Positions 37,201 through 49,469 of a stretch of 64,000 nucleotides of DNA are shown here, piece by piece. The position numbers were made by a program, and so were the translations under genes. Source of the stretch: Spirogloea muscicola (lineage: Eukaryota > Streptophyta > Zygnematophyceae > Spirogloeales > Spirogloeaceae); contig WELB01000010.1 in assembly GCA_009602725.1 (NCBI GenBank), positions 1,028,092 through 1,092,091 of the forward strand, in the 5' to 3' direction. Under the pieces are notes generated by a model, which was not told the origin of the DNA, did not search any database, and saw only the letters and a list, made by a program, of their open reading frames with translations. Positions within the stretch are counted from its first letter, which is position 1. Each line of letters opens with the position of its first letter.

Positions 37201-40200
37201 TGGGTCTGTAGTCCACTTGTCCTCAGCAACTTCCGCAACATCGTAGTGTCCACAGATGGCTACGGTCAGCTTGCTTGGATCCTGGCCCCCAGCGCCGCAC
37301 GCTTGACAAATTGTTAAGTATGTTTGGCTGTGTATGCTTGAGCCTGCAGTTGTAAGTCAGCACCAAGCAAGACTTCATGCAAACAAAAGATACAGACCGC
37401 AGCACAAAAATCGATTTGATTTCTGCCAAACAAATGGTTATCTCCTAGACTGACCTGTACAATGCGGCCAAAGACAACTGGATTGGTATTTTCTACTGTG
37501 ACCACAAGCTTAGCTTCTGCGCCCAGGTCTTCTAGTAGGCCCATGAGGTACTTTGCCCCCTTCCATGCCTAGTCAGACATTACGCACAAGTGCAATTTGA
37601 GCTTCAGCTCATGCATCTTAACATGTGCACCACGGTCACTACAAGAATGTGACGATATCTATTAGTGTAAACCCAAGGCCAAGTAAGAAACTCTCAAGCT
37701 AGCACCGCAAATCTGTACCTGACGATTATTACAACTGCTGCTGTGGACATGCCGGGCTAACACAGCTACAATCATGACCTGGGAAGTCACCAGACCGTAG
37801 TTGCGTAATTCATGATCTGTCTCAAGCACAGACTGTCATGATTATCTGTCATACCCGATCTTGAGCAGACTTGGACTTGTCCGTACTAAACGTGCGAATG
37901 CGGACAAACTTTCTGAGCTTCTCCTCCATGAGAGCATGCTCTTCTCGACTTCCACTTGTGCACTGAGCGGCACAATTACCCACTATCAGCGAGCCTGATG
38001 CAGCCACATCTGCAAAAATGTCAAGTCTATGAATAGCCTAATGATTGCAAAGATGCCCCGCCAAAAAATATGCAATGTCCACCCAAAGCAAGTTGCAGCA
38101 GACATGGGATACTTAAGGCACACGCCTAAGTGGTAGTGCTAGGGCTTAGATTGATGACAAACTTACACCTCTCTCTGTAGAATTCAATTTCACTGGCTGG
38201 CAGACAATACCTGGCTGCGAATGGTCTTGGGTGTCGGTGGGCCAGTACAAGAAGTGATGTCAGTCACGCCAACCTCCCAGTATCGCACTAAACCGTCGCT
38301 GCCAAAGAGGCAGTGCACAGACACACATCAAACCCAAGGATGTAGTGCTAAAGTCACTTGGGTTGACTCTTATGCTGCAACAAGTGCTCGTATCAGCAAC
38401 ATCTCAATCTCCAAGTTTAATTTCACAACCTACAGCAAAGTAGTCGAGTGGCCCATGTAAGTACCTAGAGCCAGTTAGGACACCGTCCGCAGTGCAAGCG
38501 ATAGAGAGAAAATTGGAGCCCTCGTGGAGAAAAATACGCAAACATTCATATGTTACCAGGCTCCACATCCTGCCACAATGTAAATCAGGCTTCTGAGATT
38601 GATGCTAAGGACCAATAGCTGTCTGTTGGCCTCACTGCAAGTTCCTCGTAAGTAATGAACATTGACACGACTGAAGGCTTCCTAATTGTATCTTCTTGCA
38701 ATGCCTAGCCATATTTGGCTGATTGATATTGGTGTAAGCATTGCACACTTTGTCAATGCCATTCAATAGAGAATAGAGAGGGAGCCAGTTGTGCCAGCTT
38801 GCAAATGACTCAATCACCACAAGTATCAAGTCGTCTTGCTGGCCAATTAGCATAAGCATCACCTTACAGTCTGGTCCACTGAAGCACTGTAGAACTCCTC
38901 TCGCGATCCTGAACAGTGCAGAGCGATATGGGACCGGACACTCAATATGCATTCTGCCTTTGCTAATCTGTCAACAAGCTAGGCAATAACCTAATTTATA
39001 ATAGCATCTTGACAAATAAGGAGACTACTATTTCAGGATAGAGGGCGTAAAGTATAATGAAGAGATTTTGAATGTAGATAAGAAGAAAGACTCGCTGACA
39101 TTGGGAAAGATCATACACTCACCAATAGCAAGGCCAAGGACGTCATCTGAGTGTCCTGTAATAGTAGTGATGCAAGAGAGAGTGGCAAGGTCCCATACTC
39201 TGATTGTATTGTCCCTTGAGCCTGCTCAGACCAGATAAGTGCCTTGAGATCACAGCTTTGCACCAATCAAGTATGAAAACTTAGTCAACCAGCAATGACA
39301 AACTCAGCTCCATCCTACTTCTGTACAGTGCAAGAATTAAGACTCGTCAACGATATGATAGAGAACATTTGGTAGCAAATATACCGCTGAGGAGGCGCCC
39401 ATCGCTTCTCTCGGCTTCCTGGATGGCTGCCAGGGCCATGACACCCCCTTTGTGACCATATAATGTAGCGACACAGCAAGCAGTGGCTAAACTCCACACC
39501 TGCACATGCAAGACTTGAGTGTCCCTCAGCTCAATCGCTCGTAATCGGCAGCTACAATCAATGCACACGGAGAGCCATTGCGTCGATTGAAAGCATAATT
39601 CAGTGCTAGCAACCTGCCCGTGCTTGTACGCAATGCTGACCTTGACAAAACCATCGCCAGCCCCACTGCAGAGGAAGGGGTTGCACATCACAAGTGCATA
39701 CACCCGGCTGCAGTGACCCATCCTCTCAGTGTCGGTCAGAACCAGCGTCGGCTCTGTGCTTGTACACGACGATTCAGGGAGCCACCGAGGACGTAAAGGA
39801 GATGTGCCTGATGACCTCTGCCCTTCACCGTTAGAGGTCGAAGGCTCTGCAAGTACAAGCTGAGCGCCGGCCTCATTGAAGAAGGCCTCCCTTTCACGTA
39901 GAGGAATGGTCATGGCTCCCACCTTCTCTAGCAGAGGGTGGATTTTGGCAGAGTTCCATCTTTCCAAGCTATCAAGTACGGGCGTCTCTTCGTGTCCATT
40001 TGGCAATACTGTGCCCTCAGCACTGACAGGCAGAATGAGGCTCAGAAATCTCTGTGTGCTCTCATGCTCCTGATCCACTCTGACAACCTGTGCAAGGCTG
40101 TGGCTCCCCTGTATCCGACCACTACCACTAGCAGTCTGACTTGCATCGGTGCTCGACTGAAGCACGCAATCCCCATTCTCTCTGGAGATTTTTGCTGCTA

Positions 40201-42505
40201 TATCTGGCACCTCGGTTGAGTCTCCCTGGAGTGGTGCAGACGAGCTGGAAGCTCCACTACTGTGGCCAGTTCTCTCAGCCCCTCTGGCGACAACCTCCTT
40301 GGTAGTGACGCCTCTGCGATTGCAGCGTATGATGGACGTGCCAGCCGGGCCGGCCACCGCTCGTCCCTGCGCAAGTGCCAGCGCGAATACGTCCCCATCC
40401 GAGTGACTGAGCTTTGAGAGCAGCTTGAAGGACGCCATGTCCCAGATCTTCACAACACGGGTGCTCGAGCTGTACAGGAGCCCGTTGTGGACGTTCAGCG
40501 AGAAGATGGTCTGACTGTGGCCATTGAGCTCCTTCACGCAGCGGAACTCCTTGAGGTCGTACAGCCTGATGACGCCTTCCTGTGAGCCCGAGACGACCTT
40601 CTTGCCATAGACTGCCAGCGCCAGCACGGGCGATCCATGCCCAGTCATGGTATGACGAGGAGAGGTCACGAGAGGCACATCTGCAGGTGGAAGACTTGCC
40701 CCAGGCTCCTTCTTAAGTGAAACTTTTAATGAGGTAGAAGAGCAGCTTGCAAGGGCCTTAAAACTGCGAGATATGTCCCGCTGCACTGCAGGTGGAGCTC
40801 CTATTGGTACCAGTATGAGGTCCACGAATTCTCCCTTGAAGCGCGTCATGACCACCATGGTGTTTCGGGGAACCTGCAAACAACACCAAGACAGGTTAAG
40901 CAAGATCAAGCCAAAGCTATAGGCAACAACCCAGTACGGACTGCGTGGTCTCCATCAATGGCAGCTTGCATACTCAGTTGTGGTGGCCTCTAGAGGGACG
41001 AGTGGTATGCCTCAGACCTGTATCCAATCAGCACTCTCATCTGTGAGAGGCTCTGATGCAACGATTCCAAGAAGGCCACGTCGGTCAGAGTGTTTCACGA
41101 AGTACTCATTGCTCTTCCTGTCCACACACTCGAACTTGGAGCCAGAAGCATAGTACAGAGAGGCCCCTGGTTCCCCAACAATATTGGTATAGCGAGTTGA
41201 GACAACTGTCTTTCCATCAGAGACGACAAAATTCAATAGGCTTTCCTCCTGACCAAGGCCAGCCTCTGAACATATGCGATTTATCAGGTCGATTGTCGCG
41301 TTCATCTTTGCCACCAACTCCTCTGCCCAATCTCACATAACACTGTCAGTCAAAAAGCCGAGGCAAATGTCTTCGCTCTGATTGAGAGACAGCATAATGT
41401 TAACTAGCGAATGTAAGAAGAGAAGCAGTACTGGCCTTCACAAACTGCTGCACATCTAACAAGAGGCTGCTGCAACTTCTGGATGTCAGACTCTTGCCTG
41501 ACAGTGTCTAGAGAGCTCAAACTTCCTCACACCCACTCTGTTGAGAGACACTACTTAAGGAACAATTGACACTTACCAGGTGGGAGCTCAATCATCACAT
41601 CATCGATGTTATTGAGGAAGAGCGCAAAACATATGCCCGAGTCAGACTCAAAGCTGGGACACTGCTCATACACATCATCACGGAGTGTATCCAAGAGCCG
41701 ACGCCGGACGAGGTTGAAGCCCCCCACACCACCATTGTGCATCCATAAGTACCTTCCACAGACAAAGGGCTGCAGCAAACCACTGCTACACATCAGAACC
41801 CTGACAACCTGCTGCAGCTTCCTGTGAATCTAGGCACACTGTCACGTGATTGGTCTTGTGCTAATGACACCTGATTTGCCTCCATGCCGCACCCAGTCTG
41901 ACACAAGTCCTATGCTTTGAACCTTCAGATGGTCGCAGGTACGAACAATTGGGCTTCGATTGCTGATACATGATAATGCGCTGCAATGGGCGCATTGCTG
42001 CGTGCATATTCCAAAGCCTGCTTCTACATTGAAGCCTGTTCTTATATGTAAGCTGTAATTCGTGCATATTAGCAGCCCAAGAGAAGGCCCTGAGTCAGAG
42101 CCCTAAAGGGCTGCGACAAATACCACCCTCCTAACGTGCTCAAGTGCGGCAAGTGCGCGTGCGGCAAGGCCTCACCTGGCAATTGGAGTCGCTGACAGGG
42201 ATGCCGGGGTAGGCGGCGCGGACGTGCGCGAAGATGAGCGGCGAGACGATCTTGTTGGCCAGGCGCTCGAGGTTGCGGTTGTTCCACGCGGGCTGGATGG
42301 ACGAGAACATGCAGGGCGTGGGGTCGCCATGCTGCCGCGCCTCGGGCGAGTACCAGCCGATGCCGAAGCCGTCGCCGTTGAGGTACCCGTGGCCCGTCAG
42401 CCGCTCCTTGGCGTCGTACGACTGCCGCGTGAGCGAGCGCGAGGGCTTGGTCACCAGGTCCGCCAGCAGGCAGGGCGTGCCCAGGTACGCCATGAAGCGG
42501 CACAT
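34272..42505 (-). CDS. Dug3-Dug2 fusion: class II glutamine amidotransferase + WD40 + M20 peptidase, 21 exons
   Basis: Joins both subunits of the fungal glutathione-degrading Dug2-Dug3 complex. Exons: 42505-42176, 41769-41577, 41322-41018, 40873-39641, 39499-39385, 39221-39123, 38908-38863, 38569-38465, 38298-38211, 37962-37855, 37568-37455, 37281-37111, 36893-36819, 36583-36501, 36302-36121, 35979-35897, 35757-35614, 35385-35249, 34961-34884, 34598-34487, 34352-34272; phases agree, 1,293 residues. Residues 1-310: amidotransferase with N-terminal Cys2 (MCRFMAYLG), GHGYLNGDGFGIGWY, FAHVRAA, WMHNGGVGGF and ESDSGICFALF. Residues 350-835: seven WD40 blades with a long insert. Residues 840-1293: M20 peptidase with CGHYDV, GRGVSDSKGP, DLHSGTDGG and EGGTLP. 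Exon 4 encodes both the end of the amidotransferase and the first blades, so the fusion does not depend on an intron call. The least certain splice is the start of exon 10. Confidence 0.93.
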
Positions 42506-43301
42506 GGCGGCGGCGGCGGCGGCGCCGTCGCGGGCCCCGCGGCCGCGGAGGGTCCGCCCGGCGCCCCGTCAGAGCTCGGCGCGCAGCAGCTCGCCGGCGA
42601 TCTCATGTGCGGCTGCGGGGGCCGACGCAGGCGCCTCCGGCGGCGGCTGCTGGCAAGGATCGGGGCCACGATTTGAAAGCCGGAGAGCCGTGCATGCCGT
42701 CTCGAGTCCGTCAGCTTGGCGCCGCTCAGCCGCCGCCGTCGCCGAGAGCTTCAGCAGCGGGAGGCCGCAGGCGCCGCGCCCGCGCAGCCAGGGCCGCNGG
42801 CGGCGGCGGCGGCGGCGGCTGCGGCGGCGGCGGCGGCGGATACGGCGGCGGCAGTGGCGGTGCCGGCCAGTGGGCCGGCCGCCGTTGAACGAAACGGCAG
42901 CGTCGTCACGGAGTCTAACGTAACCGGCTAGTCACCGTTGGCCCCCGGTCCCTGTCGGACGCCGCCGTGGCGCCGAGTCGTGGCAGCGCCAGGTCCGACG
43001 TGGCGTCCCACGTGGAGTCTACGTGGAGGTCTAGAACCCCCTCAAAACCCCCCCACGCTACCGCTCCATGCACCAGCCCGAGCTGCCACACAGCTCCTGG
43101 AGAAGCTCGCGGCCCCCTCCCTCCAGCTCGCGCTCTGGGCGCCCACCAGACGCCATCGCCCCGGGGCAAGCCCCTCTGCTCTGCGCTCCAGCTGCCGCTC
43201 GCCCACGTCTCGGCGCACCAGCGCGGCTCCACTCGGCTCGCTGCCTCCGCAGTCTCTGAGCCCACGTCGGAGCCGCCGCCGGCGTTGCCACAGTGGTCGC
43301 C
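42506..43301. promoter_or_regulatory. Divergent promoter region, DUG fusion/GrpE
   Basis: About 800 bases between head-to-head start codons. It has GGC runs at 42507-42525 and 42798-42850 with an undetermined base at 42798. No core promoter motif recognised. Confidence 0.5.
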
Positions 43302-45124
43302 ATGGCCGCTCCGGGCCGGCTGGCCCGCTCGCTCCTGTGGCGGGGCTGCTGCCGGCTGGCCGCCCCGCTGGCCGAGGCCTCGCCGGCGGCGCCGCACCCG
43401 CTCTCAGGCGGCACGTTGCGGCACGCGCCATCACCAGCTTTATGGCGACCCCAAGTACACCTATTTACCCAATACATCTCCTCAGTGGCGCAAGCCGCGC
43501 CACGCGCTTCGCGTACCACTGTGATGTGTTATCACTTATGTGATTGTGGGTAGCCATTGAAGCACCTGAGGTCCTGATCCCACGCGCGTCATGGAAGCTG
43601 GCCTGGCTCCAGCACTGCTGACTTGGGTCGCATGCATCTGCGGTCGGGGTGCCGAAGGCTGGAGCTCGTGCCGCAGCTGCGCTGCCGCTGCGAGACGAGT
43701 CGTTGCGGGGCTGGCGCTCGGCTCTACACACGGCGGGCTTCTCCACAGAGGGGTCAGCCGGCAGCGGAGCCCCCAAGGAGGGCGGCGCTGGGGCTAGCCC
43801 GCATGGGCAACGTCCAGAGGAAGGTGCGCACACGACGCCGGAGATGGAGCAGGAGAGGGTGGCAGAGGGGGCTGGAGAGGCTGAGGCGGAGGCAGGGCCG
43901 CAGGACGGAAGCGCGGCAGCCCCGCCGCTGAGCTTCGTGTTCATGGGCCGCGACATCTCACAGCAGTTGACCAAGGAGGACCTCATCGTCACGCTAGGCG
44001 AAGCAGACGCGCTCCTCAAGGTGCGCCGTTGCCGTGAGATCAGTACTGCTACCTACAGAATTTCGCGCTCGTACTGCGTGAGGCAAGCTCGACTTTCGAT
44101 TGTCTAACTCTCAGATTGCTCATGTACTTGCTTAACCAACGCAGCTGCAGTGCCCAGCATGCCACCCACGGGCCCTGTGCCTGTTGCCTGACTGCGTCAT
44201 AAGCGCCCCAGCCTGCATGGTGCAGGTGAAAGACGAGCAGCTCCAGAAGCTCAAGGACACCCTTCTGCGACTGTACGAGGAGATGGAGGACTTGCGCGAC
44301 CGCACGAAGCGCGAGATGGAGCTGACTAAGAAGTATGCTATCCAGGTGTGGCGGTCGGCGCCCCAGTGGCTAGCCATCTTCTTGTGCGGTCAGCTGGTAG
44401 TCCTGTCTCGACAAAGCATTGGTGACACTTACCTCTCATCGTGTGGCTCCAACTCAGGACTTTGCCAAGGCTCTGCTGGACGTTGCTGACAACCTGAGCC
44501 GTGCTAAGGAGACAGTGCCAGCGGACCAGCTCAAGGATGGGCTGCCGCTGGAGGAGGAGCAAAAGACTGTGAAGCTACTCAAGTCGCTCTACCTGGGCGT
44601 GGACATGACCGAGAAGCAGCTGCTGCAGGTCGTGCCTTGCCGGCTCAGGCTGGCTGCAGAGGGGCCTTGCCATGTATCGATGGAGTGAAGGCAATTGCAA
44701 GTTGGGCTGGCTGCTGACGCAGAGCCCTCTGTGGTCATGCCTGTGGCCCCACCACTTTCAGGTCTTCTTGAGATTCGGCATTTCTCGCTTCGTGCCGCTT
44801 GGCGAGCCCTTTGATCCGCACTTGCATAATGCACTATTTGAGATCGACGATCCGACCAAACTCCCAGGCACGGTTGCCCATGTCATCAAGGTGCTGCAGA
44901 CGGAACCCCTTCACAAAATTGCTGCATCAGTGCTGGTTTGTTGAGGCGCAGGCTTTGTGTATGACTTGTAGAGCTGCTCAAGCACTCGTACATCCCTTAT
45001 ATCAAGCCTGGCAAGTTGTCCAGCTCTGACCTTTGCCTGCATTGCATTGCAGCCTGGATACACGCTGGGGGACCGCGTGCTCCGCGCGGCAGATGTGGGG
45101 ATCGTTAGGAAGCATGAAAGCTGA
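43302..45124 (+). CDS. MGE1: Mitochondrial GrpE nucleotide-exchange factor (Mge1), 6 exons
   Basis: Nucleotide-exchange factor of mitochondrial Hsp70. Exons: 43302-43454, 43658-44020, 44226-44345, 44458-44628, 44762-44890, 45053-45124; GT-AG, 335 residues. The N-terminus MAAPGRLARSLLWRG is an Arg-rich amphipathic presequence. Conserved GrpE parts: the long dimer helix (DEQLQKLKDTLLRLYEEMED then RTKREMELTKKYAIQDFAK), LLDVADNLSRA, LYLGVDMTEKQLLQVF and the beta-domain GEPFDPHLHNALFEI, GTVAHVIKPGYTLGDRVLRA and DVGIVRK. The first splice (43454/43658) is the least certain because exon 1 has no strong conserved residues. Confidence 0.93.
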
Positions 45125-45973
45125 GGGACAGGGTGCTCGAGTTGCAGGAGGCAGTTGCGCATCTCCAGAAGGACAGGCAGCTGCCAGCTGCCCATTGGTC
45201 TTACGAGTTCACTTCACCCGCTTCTTTGGCTCTTCAGGGGCCATCATTCCTCGCTTACTCGAAGAAGTAGGGGGTGGTATAATCACGGCGTAGTCAGAAT
45301 TGGTGCAGAAGGTAAGCCGGCAAACTGAGCAGTGTAGTAATGGTAGGCAGCATATGGGTGCTCTGAGGATGACACCCAGTCTGTTAGGCACCCACTGTTC
45401 AAGCTTTGACACCCTGCAGGCTTCTCATTCTTTTGGTTGAACATGTGTAGCTGGCTACAACAAGCTCTTGCATGTCCTTCAATCTGGCTGAGCTCCCTGA
45501 GCCCTAATTCTGCTGAGTCATCCACACTCTACTGTGTCTGCTCGGTGGTACCAGCGCACGTGGGAGTAATGACACCCCAAAACGCTATCGTTGGTGATGC
45601 ATGCACCTCCTCTTGCCTGCGCTACTGCCCATGCCTCCCTGTTACAAGCTCCAAGCTGCTGACAGTGGCTAAGGTTCGGACTGATCAGTGACAGAGGCCA
45701 CCAGAAGTGGTGGGCACCAGTTTAAGAATATGGATATGAAGGAACCACCTCATGAGATAGATGCCATGTCACTATCACCAGAAGTCTTACTGCGCTTACT
45801 GAGAAGTAGAAGTTGCAAATGGACGAGCTTTGCATTGCGCTTACTAAGAAGTAGAAGTTGCAAACGAACGAGCTTGGCAGTACTGCAACGATGGCAGCCC
45901 AGCAAAGCTTGCCGCTTGCTATCAACGTGTGAACGGCGTGTCAGGGTTGACAGTGTGCTGAGCTACTTCTAAG
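45125..45973. other. Tail-to-tail intergenic region, GrpE/amylase-like
   Basis: Presumed 3' UTRs. Apart from a tandem duplication near 45790-45880, nothing is recognised. Confidence 0.55.
45788..45880 (+). repeat. 45-base imperfect tandem duplication
   Basis: TGCGCTTACTGAGAAGTAGA...CGAGCTTTGC is repeated at once as TGCGCTTACTAAGAAGTAGA...CGAGCTTGGC with few differences. Confidence 0.8.
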
Positions 45974-48900
45974 TTAAGCAAATTTGCGTTTCTGCCAGAT
46001 GCAGAAGTCCTGCCCTGATGCCGCAACCTCCCAATCAGAACCTGCATAGGCTTGCAGAAGATAAGCTGCAGTCTGGATGTATTGAGGGCAGTGCATGTGC
46101 ATCTTAGCTTCAAGGACGTAAAGCATGTACTCATATGCTTAGCAGCAGAAAGTCCTCACAGCATGTGCTTTGAGTGGAATAGTATCCTCTACCTGGTTCT
46201 GTCCCACGCATATCAAATGAAGGCCCAATCTTCACAATGACACCCTGAAACGTATCCTGCTTGTCGACATTGTCTCCAACTCTAGCAACATAAAGGTCTG
46301 GATGACAGGTCAAAATCTTCACTTCACTTCGTGCATGAAGCTTGTTCCGATGCCTGATCTGAACGAGTGGAACAATCTCGTCCTGCAAGCAAGCAAAAGG
46401 TCTAGGTAAGCAGACAACAGCTGTAATATTGTACAATAAGACAATCATACGAACATTGAATGCCAATAAGCAGCTGCCTGTCAAGTCATGCCATGGTTTG
46501 TCATATTTTGCCACAAGAGCCAACACTGACCTTCAACTTCCAGTCATACAAGTGATCCCAAAACACACAGGGGGTGCCTGGGTGCGTGAGAATGTATGCA
46601 TACCTGCATGACAGTGGGTTTGAGGTCAGTGAAGCAGCACATGACATCAAGAATGACTTATATCTACAGGCATAATTCATACTGAAGCGCAACGAAATAC
46701 AAAACCTGGCACAATCATATGTAAGTCTATTGCACGTGCTAATACAACAGCAGTGCCACATTGGAGAGAGTGATGCTATTGAGTAGAGAATCCTTGACCT
46801 TGTCGTGCGACTCTTACACGAATGACAGCATCAGAGTGTGGGGCACCACATGCTGCTAGTAGTGCGTGCTACAGATTGACCAGACATGCCTCCCACTGAC
46901 AGCCGAAGGATAGCTCAAGAACCTCAGCAAATTACCCTCTCATCACGCCCCATGCAGGGAAGGGCCAATGTTGTGGTACTGATCCAGTGGAGTGGTTGTC
47001 AACAAAGGTCACAGCCTGCAGTGGACCAATGCATAAGTCCCAGCTGAGAGCAGCTGTATTCCAGTCTGGGATCCTGCAGATGTTGAGCTCCTTCGATTCC
47101 TGTCTGGTAGAAGACAGACCTTGCCAGGCCACCATCCTATAACACCGGGAGGTCGTCCTTTGGGGTCAATCAACCTCCAGTACTCGCAGCGTTCCACAGC
47201 TTGCTGCAGTATACCCTGGAGCAATACAGATATCAAACTTACTCATATATTGTTATGTGAGCTCAACACTTTCATAATTTCAGTGAGCCCTCTATAAGGA
47301 CCAGCCCTTCCATGCTTATTAGTGCAAGTGCGATCGGACCTTGGTAGTGTAATCAAAAACAGAAGCTGTGCCTCTTGTAGCCTTCACCCAATTGCAAAGT
47401 TCCTGCCTATGTTGATCTGCAGGCCACCATTGCATGTCTCCATCAGTGTCACGTCATGTGGCTGTGGCTGCTTGTGTGAAGCCCTTCATTCTCACTCTCT
47501 CTTCAAAGTCCTCCCACACTTTTGGGTCGGTGTTTTGGACATTGATCAGCTATTACAGTTGCTGTGCTCGAGTTTTGCAGGTGTCAGGTCTGACCTTGGT
47601 CATACTCTAGTTGGGAACCATTGTACCGCATGTTATTCCACACGTCTCCCAAGGCGTATGCTGGAGAAGTTGCTTGACAATACCTACGAGGTTTGCCACA
47701 ATTTCCAAGAATCACACAATGACATCTCAAGTCTAGAGCCCTGCTTATGAGAAGTATTCACAATGTGCTGTTTAGCTTATGGACATGATTTTGTGTTAGC
47801 ACTGACAGCCACAAAGGAAGCCTGCTAAGATGCTAAAGTTTGAGAAATATAAGAATCCAGCGCAGGCAATGGGCTTGGTCTTAATCGATCTCACAGGTAC
47901 ACAGCGATTGGATCAAAGGCCTTGGCCAAATCAAAGCACCATGCCTGCCAGATTGTTGCAGTGAGCTTAATTAGACCAGGTATTAAGCACTCAGACAGAG
48001 ACTCTTGCAGCTTTCATAGTAATAGATGCTGTTGATGTACAAGATCCTGAACGCAGCTACTTTGCCAACAATGAGGTACTGCTTTCAAACCCTCACATCA
48101 AAACCCACAGTCTTCCTCAGCCAAGCCAGCCAGCCGCTAGCATCACTGTGAACGATGGGATCAGAATGATCTATCACTGTGTGCATCCCAAAGGCCTCTC
48201 CTTGCTTGTCCTCCAAGGTCTCAGGCAGCTTGCCACTACCTTGTAAGCAGGATTCCCAGTCGAAGTTCTGACCAGGCAAAATCAATGGAAAGCCTCATAA
48301 GGCAGGTCAGTATGATTGCACCTTGCAAAGTCCAATGAGAAGAGGACCCTAAACTGATAGTGTATGTTGGGCTGGTTAAGCTTGGCTTACCTCGTTCCAT
48401 GTGTGCGCAGCTTGTTTCCAAATCAGGTGGTCATCTGGCAGTTGGGTGTCATGTCTGTTTATGACAAGTTCTACACATGCTCGGACCCGTTGTTTGTGTA
48501 ACTTGGAAAGGAGGGACCTCAGGTGCTCTTCTGATCCATAAGCAGTGTTGAGATCATAAAACTTGGTTGGTGCAAAACCTGCACATTGCGGTCCTCTGAG
48601 AATGGCACGAAGTCATGTAATGCATTTCTCAAAAGCAGTAGGGAAAGAATGTAAATTAGAGGCAAACAAGCAAGACGAGGACCCACCCTGAGTATCCGAG
48701 GAGACACAGCATGGGGGAAGGATGAAGTCAGTGAAGCCACAAGCAGCAAGATCGTCCACTGCATCCTCCAGAACCTGAGGACGAGGCGGGCAGACCACAT
48801 CACGTCACATCACCTGCTTTGAGCAGGTGCAAGTCAAGGTGTAAGGCAGCATGGTCAAGAGAGCAATCCTGGCACTCACAGCGTAGAAGCTCTTCCCGTG

Positions 48901-49458
48901 ATGGTTGTTTCTGCTGGAAGTCCAAGAGAAAGCTTGCAGCAGGCAGACTGTCTCGATGATCGTCTCGTCGTCTTCCGCCAGATGTGGCTCGGTTGTCCTA
49001 TCCTCCGCAGCCTGGGCAGAGTCTATCGCAGTGCAGCAGCACATCGAGGACTTCTGCAGCAGCCTTCCAAGCATTACAGCTTTAGAAACTGTGGTGATGG
49101 TACTTGTAAAGGTGAATCTCGCAGTGCGGTAGCTCTTACATGACCTCACTGAACACTGGAGCCCGCTTTGGAGGGGCTGAGGCCATGATGCCAGCTGTGT
49201 TAGGGAGCTCTGCACTTGACGAGCGCCAGCTGCGGCTGGTGCCATTGGATTGATCGCAGACATGCTCGTCGCTGCCGATCGTCGCTCATGGCCCGAGCAG
49301 GCGAGGCCTTGTCCAGCACAAGGCCGACGCCGGTCGGCGGCGGCAGCGCTGCGGCGGGAGGGCGGGCGCGACCGTGCAGGGATCACCGCTTCGACCAGTG
49401 GGGAGGCCCCGTCGGACTGTGTCCAGTTCTTGTCACTGGGCTGGCCGATCACAGCCAT
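45974..49458 (-). CDS. Alpha-amylase-like (GH13) protein with altered catalytic residues, 12 exons
   Basis: Homologue of plant alpha-amylases. Exons: 49458-48880, 48774-48687, 48578-48391, 48267-48097, 47944-47895, 47683-47595, 47416-47340, 47215-47120, 47015-46936, 46603-46531, 46382-46193, 46041-45974; all GT-AG, phases agree, 582 residues. Family blocks: [96 protein letters not shown] and [10 protein letters not shown]. The four GH13 signature regions are changed: ELVINRH (usual DVVINH), AWCFDL (GWRFDF, Arg to Cys), YALGDVW (VGEYW, acid Glu to Asp) and VDNHSTGS (VDNHDTGS, third acid Asp to Ser). Splicing and frame are intact, so a non-catalytic homologue fits better than a pseudogene. ATG 49458 lies only about 20 bases from a LINE tail, so the true start may differ. 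Confidence 0.9.
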
Positions 49459-49469
49459 CGCCCGCTAGT

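Noticed and set aside
38160-38210. Alternative start of DUG exon 10 at 38003 (after TTTTTGCAG)
   Set aside because: It does not match the phase left by exon 9 and reads into a stop. The acceptor before TGCACAAGTGG keeps phase and the M20 start.
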